A DNA stretch of 18,830 nucleotides from Sphingomonadales bacterium (lineage in GTDB: Bacteria; Pseudomonadota; Alphaproteobacteria; Sphingomonadales; Sphingomonadaceae): positions 1-18,830 of the forward strand of contig JAGPVK010000381.1 in the NCBI GenBank assembly GCA_018067055.1, given 5' to 3'. Made by a program: the position numbers and the translations under genes. Below are positions 14,317 to 18,830 of this stretch, piece after piece. Under the pieces are notes generated by a model. That model saw only the letters and a program-made list of their open reading frames with translations. It had not been told where the DNA came from and did no database searches. Numbering within the stretch: the first letter of the stretch is position 1; each line of letters begins with the position of its first letter.

Positions 14317-15882
14317 TTATTGATCGCTGATCGGCGGTACCGGCTGCGGTGGTGCGTCGGCATCGCTCTCGTGCACCTCGATATGGCCGCGACCGACATG
14401 GCTCGTTCTGTAACCATATGCGAAATAGAGCAGCAACCCGATCCCGCCCCAGATTGGCAGCACCATTTTCGCGTCGAACGGCAGATTGTAGAACAATCCC
14501 AGGCAGCCGATGATCGCCAGCGGCGCGACAATCCACACCAGCGGTGTGCGGAACGGGCGATCCCGGTCGGGATCGGTGCGGCGCAGGATCAGTACAGCCA
14601 CCGCGACCATCAGAAAGGCAAACAGGGTCCCCGAATTGGATATATCCGCCAGCTGGCCCACCGGCAGAAACGCGGCAAAAACCGACACCGCAACACCGGT
14701 TATCGCGGTCACGATATGCGGGGTTTTCCATTTCGGGTGAATCGTGGCCAGTTTCTCCGGCAGCAGACCGTCGCGCGCCATCACGAAGAAGATCCGGGTC
14801 TGACCGAACAGCATGATCAGGATGACCGAGGGCAAGGCAAGGAAAGCGGCAATACCGATCATATTGCCAAAGGCGGGATGGCCGATGGTGCGCAGCACAA
14901 AGGCCAGCGCCTCGTGGCTGCACACCAGGGGTTCGTGGCCGGCTGTCAGCAAGGCCTGACATTGCGCGGCAAATTCGGTGCTGCCAGGTGCCAGCGTGAC
15001 GCCAGCGGCATCGACGATGGGCTGCGCGCCGACCGTGCCACTCGCGCCGGCGGCGACCAGCAGATAGAAAACCGTACAAATGGCAAGACTGCCGATCAGG
15101 CCAATCGGCACATTGCGTTGCGGATTCTTGGTTTCCTCCGCTGCCGTCGACACCGCGTCAAAGCCGACATAGGCGAAGAATATCGAGGCCGCTGCGCCGA
15201 CCGCGCCAAAGCCCCGACTTTCGCCGAACCAGCCGTTGGGCATGAACGGATCGAAATTCTCCCCCTGCATCATCGGCAAGGTGAGGACGATGAATATGGT
15301 AAGAGCAGTAACCTTGATCGCCACCAGCACCGCGTTGACCTTGGCGCTTTCGCTGGTGCCGATCATCAGCAGAAAGGTCACGAGCAGCGCAATGATCAGC
15401 GCTGGCAGGTTGACCAGCCCGCCCGGCGCATAGCCGCCGATCGTCAGCGCCCTCGGCAAATCTATCCCGGCATTCGCCAGCAGCCCGACAAAATAGCCCG
15501 ACCAGCCGACCGAAACCGCGCTCGCCGCCACCGCATATTCGAGGATCAGCGCCCAGCCGACCATCCACGCCAGCAGCTCGCCCATCACCGCATAAGTATA
15601 GGTATAAGCCGAGCCCGATACCGGCACCATCGAGGCCAGTTCGGAGTAGCAGAGCGCGGCCACTGCGCAGACCAGCCCGGCGATCACGAAGCTCCACATC
15701 ATCCCCGGTCCGGCCTTCTGCGCCGCTTCCGATGTCAGCACGAAAATTCCGGTGCCGATAACCGCCCCCACGCCCAGCAAGGTGAGCTGAATGGGGCCAA
15801 GGGTGCGGGTTAGCGCCTTTTTTTCTGCAGTAGCGAGGATGGCGTCGAGAGGCTTGATTCGTCCGAACAGGTTAAAGGCCAT
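14317..15882 (-). CDS. APC-family amino-acid permease (cationic amino-acid transporter type)
   Basis: This is a 521-residue inner-membrane transporter with about 12-14 membrane segments. The N-terminal GVGAVIGTGIFVL (about 37-49) is the substrate-binding break of helix 1 in the APC superfamily. It is followed by PGMMWSFVIAGLVCAVAALCYSEL and the SGSAYTYTYAVMGE motif typical of the CAT/YfnA branch. A loop of about 45 residues (roughly 285-330) carries two Cys residues. The C-terminus ends in a polar tail with acidic and Pro-rich residues. Transport of cationic or other amino acids by proton symport or exchange is inferred from the family. AGGA seven bases before ATG 15882 supports the start. 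It has no close operon partner: the gap to the flavoprotein gene is 125 bases and to the DMT gene 162 bases. Confidence 0.9.
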   Translation of the reverse strand: MAFNLFGRIKPLDAILATAEKKALTRTLGPIQLTLLGVGAVIGTGIFVLTSEAAQKAGPGMMWSFVIAGLVCAVAALCYSELASMVPVSGSAYTYTYAVMGELLAWMVGWALILEYAVAASAVSVGWSGYFVGLLANAGIDLPRALTIGGYAPGGLVNLPALIIALLVTFLLMIGTSESAKVNAVLVAIKVTALTIFIVLTLPMMQGENFDPFMPNGWFGESRGFGAVGAAASIFFAYVGFDAVSTAAEETKNPQRNVPIGLIGSLAICTVFYLLVAAGASGTVGAQPIVDAAGVTLAPGSTEFAAQCQALLTAGHEPLVCSHEALAFVLRTIGHPAFGNMIGIAAFLALPSVILIMLFGQTRIFFVMARDGLLPEKLATIHPKWKTPHIVTAITGVAVSVFAAFLPVGQLADISNSGTLFAFLMVAVAVLILRRTDPDRDRPFRTPLVWIVAPLAIIGCLGLFYNLPFDAKMVLPIWGGIGLLLYFAYGYRTSHVGRGHIEVHESDADAPPQPVPPISDQ

Positions 15883-16044
15883 AAAGCGATCCTATGCCGA
15901 AATACTGAGCATGGATTACGCCGATTTTTCCAATGCGCAAGAGGGATTCGCTGGGCCTTGAAGAGTTTCAAAAGTGGACCATGGATAGCCGTAAAATTCT
16001 GGCCTTCAAAATGGATGCGCTTCGCCCGGAGACGCTGGTTAAAG
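15883..16044. other. Intergenic stretch with possible gene remnant (protein-like reading on + strand)
   Basis: The 162 bases between the permease start and the DMT stop have no confident gene. On the plus strand a frame open from about 15910 and with ATG 15933 reads MRKRDSLGLEEFQKWTMDSR and on through a Lys/Glu-rich, protein-like stretch to about 16063, after which it only mirrors the DMT gene. No ribosome binding site precedes the ATG. A second plus frame starts MDYADFSNAQEGFAGP (ATG 15912) and stops just as the first begins to look coding, which would fit a frameshifted relic. The minus strand is also open here. I do not recognise the sequence. Confidence 0.2.
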
Positions 16045-16971
16045 TCATTGGAGAGGATGAGTTTCGACCTTGCTTTTGGTCCACAATCGCCCGTCGATTA
16101 TCGACATTCCCAAGCCAATCAGCAACATTCCTGCTATGTTTGACGCCTTTAAACTTTCGCCCAGAAACACGATGCCGAGTGTGATCGCAGAAACCGGTAT
16201 CAGAAAAGTTACCAAAAGCAGGTTGGACGCACCAACGGATTCCAAAAGGCGAAAATAGACAAAATATGCCAGAGCTGTGGAAAAAATCGCCAAACCTCCC
16301 ATTGCTAGCCAGACCTTCATGGAATGATTCACAATGAAATCTCCGCCATCTACGATCAACATTACCGGAAGAAGAATGAAGGCCGACATGGCTAACTGAC
16401 CTGCTGCCACGGTTACGGGTTTGACTTGCATCCGTTTGAAACGTCGACCGTAAACACCAGCAAAAGCATAGGATATGGCAGCGCATAATGTTACTAGCTG
16501 TGCGCCAATATTTCCGCCCAGCCCTTCGAGTACATCCAGGCCAATCAGCAATAATATGCCGGAAAAGCCGACGACCGTTCCGGCAAATTTGAGTCCGGTC
16601 AGTTTTTCATCCGACAGAAACAAGCCGGCGACAAGAACTGTGAAAAGCGGCGTTGTTGCGTTCAAAATGGAAGCGAGGCCGGCGGAAATATCCTGCTGGC
16701 CCCATGCGATCAGAGAAAATGGCAGTATATTGTTCAACAAACCCATCGTGCCAAAGGCCAGCCAAATCGAGAATTTTTTGGGAAGTTTCTGGCCGGTTAG
16801 AAGAATGTACCCCCAAAGTGCGATTGCAGCCAAACTCACGCGTATCCACACAAGGGACAAAGGCGGAAGTTCGTCGAGTGCAATTTCGACGAAGAAAAAC
16901 GACCCGCCCCACAGAACCGACAGCCCCAAAAGCAAAGCCCATTCCATCTTGGTCATTTGCTGATTTATCAT
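16045..16971 (-). CDS. DMT-superfamily transporter (EamA family)
   Basis: This is a 308-residue inner-membrane protein with ten predicted membrane segments arranged as two EamA repeats. The first repeat opens with WALLLGLSVLWGGSFFFVEIAL and contains the typical ERxSLAA-like PLSLVWIRVSLAAIALWGY. The second begins near GAQLVTLCAAISYAFAGVYGRR and ends in a segment with FLIPVSAITLGIVFLGE, the conserved Pro/Gly/Glu pattern before the last helix. Members export amino acids, metabolites or drugs, and the substrate here is unknown. The gene uses many more A/T-ending codons than its neighbours and sits in a visibly AT-richer patch, which suggests acquisition by transfer. GGAA lies eight bases before ATG 16971. 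Immediately upstream is a decayed DUF885 gene fragment, consistent with a recombination junction. Confidence 0.9.
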   Translation of the reverse strand: MINQQMTKMEWALLLGLSVLWGGSFFFVEIALDELPPLSLVWIRVSLAAIALWGYILLTGQKLPKKFSIWLAFGTMGLLNNILPFSLIAWGQQDISAGLASILNATTPLFTVLVAGLFLSDEKLTGLKFAGTVVGFSGILLLIGLDVLEGLGGNIGAQLVTLCAAISYAFAGVYGRRFKRMQVKPVTVAAGQLAMSAFILLPVMLIVDGGDFIVNHSMKVWLAMGGLAIFSTALAYFVYFRLLESVGASNLLLVTFLIPVSAITLGIVFLGESLKASNIAGMLLIGLGMSIIDGRLWTKSKVETHPLQ

Positions 16972-17070
16972 TTTGGATTTCCAGATTGTTCAATCGAAAA
17001 CCCCCTAAATGTTGATTTTTCGAAACACATCCGGTTTCTTGCGCTCAAACCAGGATTTTACTCCGGGCCA

Positions 17071-17235
17071 ACCAAATCCCCCGGCAGCGTCGGCTTGCTC
17101 AGCAACCGCTCCATCGCCTTCCAGCGCCACACCGGCGCATCGCCCTGCGCCTCGATTCAGTCGCGGACCATTTCCATGCCAAGACCATAGTTAATCACAT
17201 AGCTCGATGTTGCTCGGCGATGTCGGTCGTCTACT
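17071..17235 (-). pseudogene. Internal fragment of a DUF885 gene, nonsense-mutated and frameshifted
   Basis: This segment aligns in the same orientation to 17659-17824, inside the intact DUF885 gene, at an offset of 588-589 bases. By hand I count about 17 mismatches and one single-base gap over some 162 positions. Read on the minus strand it gives YGLGMEMVRD, then a TGA where the intact gene has TGG (Trp), then IEAQGDAPVWRWKAMERLL and on to GDLVG. The missing base relative to the intact copy (near 17204) breaks the frame at the N-terminal end. Most differences are synonymous, with only Trp to stop, Glu to Lys and Met to Thr seen in the clean part. That suggests it came from a functional diverged copy rather than a fresh duplication. 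Neither side of the match continues into DUF885-like sequence. Confidence 0.85.
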
Positions 17236-17270
17236 TACCCCCTCACCCAACGCCGCCTGGCAGCAGAAAC

Positions 17271-18830
17271 CTATCTTTTCAGCTCGGGATTGCTGATCCG
17301 GGGCTGCGAACCATGAAAATCGTAATAATCAACCACTCTGGCAACGAGAAAATCGTAAGGCTCGTCATTCATCAACGGGTTGTCAAACTTCTGAAGACGA
17401 CCCAGGATTTTCGCTATCTCGGACCTGTCGCTTTCCTCGAACAACGGTTCATCAAGCAGTTTTTCCTCAAGGTAGGTGATCAGAATTTCAAAGCCTTCAT
17501 CCCAGTTTCCATTGCCGTTCCGGATGGCCTCGTCGCGCAGCTTTTCCACGGACCGCAACAATTCCCCCTGGACGGTGTCCGCCTGCCCGGAATCCGGTAC
17601 AAATTCCCGCCAGATTTTACTGGCCGCTTCCGAGTGATCCGCCTCCGCCGATACACCGACCAAATCCCCCGGCAACATCGGTTCGCTCAGCAACCGCTCC
17701 ATTGCCTTCCAGCGCCAGACCGGTGCATCGCCCTGTGCCTCGATCCAATCTCGGACCATTTCCATGCCCAGACCATAGTTGATCACATAGCTGCGATATT
17801 GCTCGGCAAAGTCGGTCATCTGCTCGGCCCGCTCGCGCGAGACCAACTGGTATTTCTGGGTAAGCACGATCGCTTGCTCGCGAGTGATTTCGCCGTCGAG
17901 ATAGCGCTGGGTGATGGTCATCCGCGCACCGCTCAGCGCCTGTTTGGCGATTTGCAGCGCCCAGTAAGCCGCCGCCGTGTCGGGATCGAGGCCAGCAAGC
18001 GGGTAGAGTATGTCGCGCTCGTAATCGAGCCGATCCTGACCGCTAAACGCCAGTTCGATGCCATAATTGGCCGACCCCTCGGCGATCAGGCTTTGCGGCG
18101 AATAGAGCGGATAGACGGAAAATTCCTGCCAGCCACGGCCCTTGGTCAGATTGCGCTCGAGCAGCATATTGTAGACATGATGGCCCGGATAGCCCTCGTG
18201 GCACCCCAGATCGACGGCGCGGCCGATGAAGATCGGCAGATCGGTGTTGACCTGGATCAGGCTCTGATAATTGCCCTGATAATAATTATAGCCGCTCCAG
18301 CTTTTGCCGGTGACAAATTCCAGTTTGAAATTCTCGCCCTCGGGCAGATCGAAATATTTTGCGGTGCGCGCCTTGCACTCGGCAATCGCGGTGTCGAACA
18401 CGATCTGCAGCCGGTCCTTGGGGATGATATAGCCCTTTTCCAACGCCGCCACCCGCTCGCTGAGCGGTCCGTCGCCTGGTGCAAGATTTTCAATCTCCTC
18501 AAGCACCGGATCAAATTCTTCCAGCGGCCTCAGCTCCGGCGTCACCCCGAACAGTCCCTCGGCTTCCTTGGCAAAGGCAAAGATCTCGCCCTGGATCATC
18601 GCATGGCGGGTCACCGCCGCTTCCAGTTGCGCCGACAGAAAGCGCTTGCGCGCCTCGATCAGCGGATCGTCGCTCTTCGGCAACGCATCGAGGCGCTGCA
18701 TCAGCTCGACCAGAGCATTGCCCAGTTCGCGCATGTCGCGCGGATCGGTTTTCGCCGCTTCGGCCCATTTGGCCGGACCATAATAGGCATCAACATAGCC
18801 TGCCTCTTTTTCGCCAAGCGCCAGCGTGAC
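17271..18830 (-). CDS. DUF885 family protein, putative metallopeptidase (N-terminus beyond window)
   Basis: About 519 residues are visible. The frame is open to the right edge, and the codons beyond the internal Met at 18734 read GEKEAGYVDAYYGPAKW, a typical N-terminal stretch of this family, so the true start lies outside the window. The key motif CHEGYPGHHVYN (counting from the first visible residue, His211/Glu212 and His217/His218) and a downstream AEGSANYGIEL with Glu251 look like the metal-binding set of a zinc-dependent peptidase. DUF885 proteins are large alpha-helical, mostly uncharacterised, and often secreted or lipidated, but the signal region is not visible here. The C-terminus ends PRISNPELKR. 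A decayed partial copy of residues about 336-390 lies 36 bases downstream of the stop. Confidence 0.9.
   Translation of the reverse strand, partial: VTLALGEKEAGYVDAYYGPAKWAEAAKTDPRDMRELGNALVELMQRLDALPKSDDPLIEARKRFLSAQLEAAVTRHAMIQGEIFAFAKEAEGLFGVTPELRPLEEFDPVLEEIENLAPGDGPLSERVAALEKGYIIPKDRLQIVFDTAIAECKARTAKYFDLPEGENFKLEFVTGKSWSGYNYYQGNYQSLIQVNTDLPIFIGRAVDLGCHEGYPGHHVYNMLLERNLTKGRGWQEFSVYPLYSPQSLIAEGSANYGIELAFSGQDRLDYERDILYPLAGLDPDTAAAYWALQIAKQALSGARMTITQRYLDGEITREQAIVLTQKYQLVSRERAEQMTDFAEQYRSYVINYGLGMEMVRDWIEAQGDAPVWRWKAMERLLSEPMLPGDLVGVSAEADHSEAASKIWREFVPDSGQADTVQGELLRSVEKLRDEAIRNGNGNWDEGFEILITYLEEKLLDEPLFEESDRSEIAKILGRLQKFDNPLMNDEPYDFLVARVVDYYDFHGSQPRISNPELKR

Noticed and set aside
14320..15813. 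497-codon open frame on the plus strand opposite the amino-acid permease
   Set aside because: It is the mirror of a clear APC permease; its composition is Arg/Gln/His-rich and repetitive, as expected of an antisense shadow in GC-rich DNA, and no family motif is visible.
17271..18734. Treating Met at 18734 as the start of the DUF885 protein
   Set aside because: The frame stays open to the window edge and the extra 32 codons encode a family-typical YVDAYYGP stretch, so the gene is cut by the window.

Overview
The window looks like chromosomal DNA of an alphaproteobacterium, most likely of the order Sphingomonadales (Sphingorhabdus/Parasphingorhabdus-like). This rests on moderately high GC, dense short-spaced genes and a recognisable gene mix: a CYP153 alkane hydroxylase, an EI24 membrane protein, a DUF885 protein, a GT-C protein of a type I associate with sphingomonads, and a NatAB-like exporter. 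The taxon is inferred from protein flavour, not from a marker gene. No rRNA, tRNA, CRISPR array, insertion sequence or phage gene was seen.

Layout. (1) 2-1135 (+): C-terminal part of a polysaccharide flippase, running in from the left edge. (2) 1136-2134 (-): PfkB adenosine kinase, its stop codon abutting that of the flippase. (3) 2242-3292 (+): EI24-type membrane protein and a small lipoprotein. (4) 3278-4333 (-): epoxyqueuosine reductase QueG, divergent from (5) 4378-6536 (+), a two-gene ABC exporter (ATPase plus ABC-2 permease, NatAB-like). (6) 6652-7968 (+): CYP153-type cytochrome P450 with a strong palindrome in its promoter region, then 8049-8555 (+) a Tat-signal MsrB. (7) 8565-8942 (-): VOC/glyoxalase-fold protein. 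(8) 8997-14191 (-): a tight four-gene envelope-glycan operon, in transcription order UDP-galactopyranose-mutase-like flavoprotein, GtrA flippase-like protein, sulfatase/phosphoethanolamine-transferase-fold membrane protein, and a large GT-C membrane protein. (9) 14317-15882 (-): cationic-amino-acid-type APC permease. (10) 16045-16971 (-): EamA/DMT exporter in an AT-richer patch. (11) 17071-17235: broken fragment of a DUF885 gene. (12) 17271-18830 (-): the intact DUF885 metallopeptidase-like gene, running off the right edge.

How the genes work together. The clearest functional unit is the four-gene operon at 8997-14191. A GtrA protein (flips polyprenyl-phosphate sugars), a GT-C protein with the acidic and DHH motifs of lipid-sugar-dependent transferases, and a sulfatase-fold headgroup transferase form most of a three-component surface-glycosylation system like the Gtr or CsbB/GtcA/YfhO systems. 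The flavoprotein could supply a furanose sugar. The expected polyprenyl-phosphate glycosyltransferase (GtrB) is not in the window. Other items worth attention are the DUF885 gene relic beside the AT-rich DMT gene, which points to past recombination, and the TTGACA-N4-TGTCAA palindrome ahead of the CYP153 gene.
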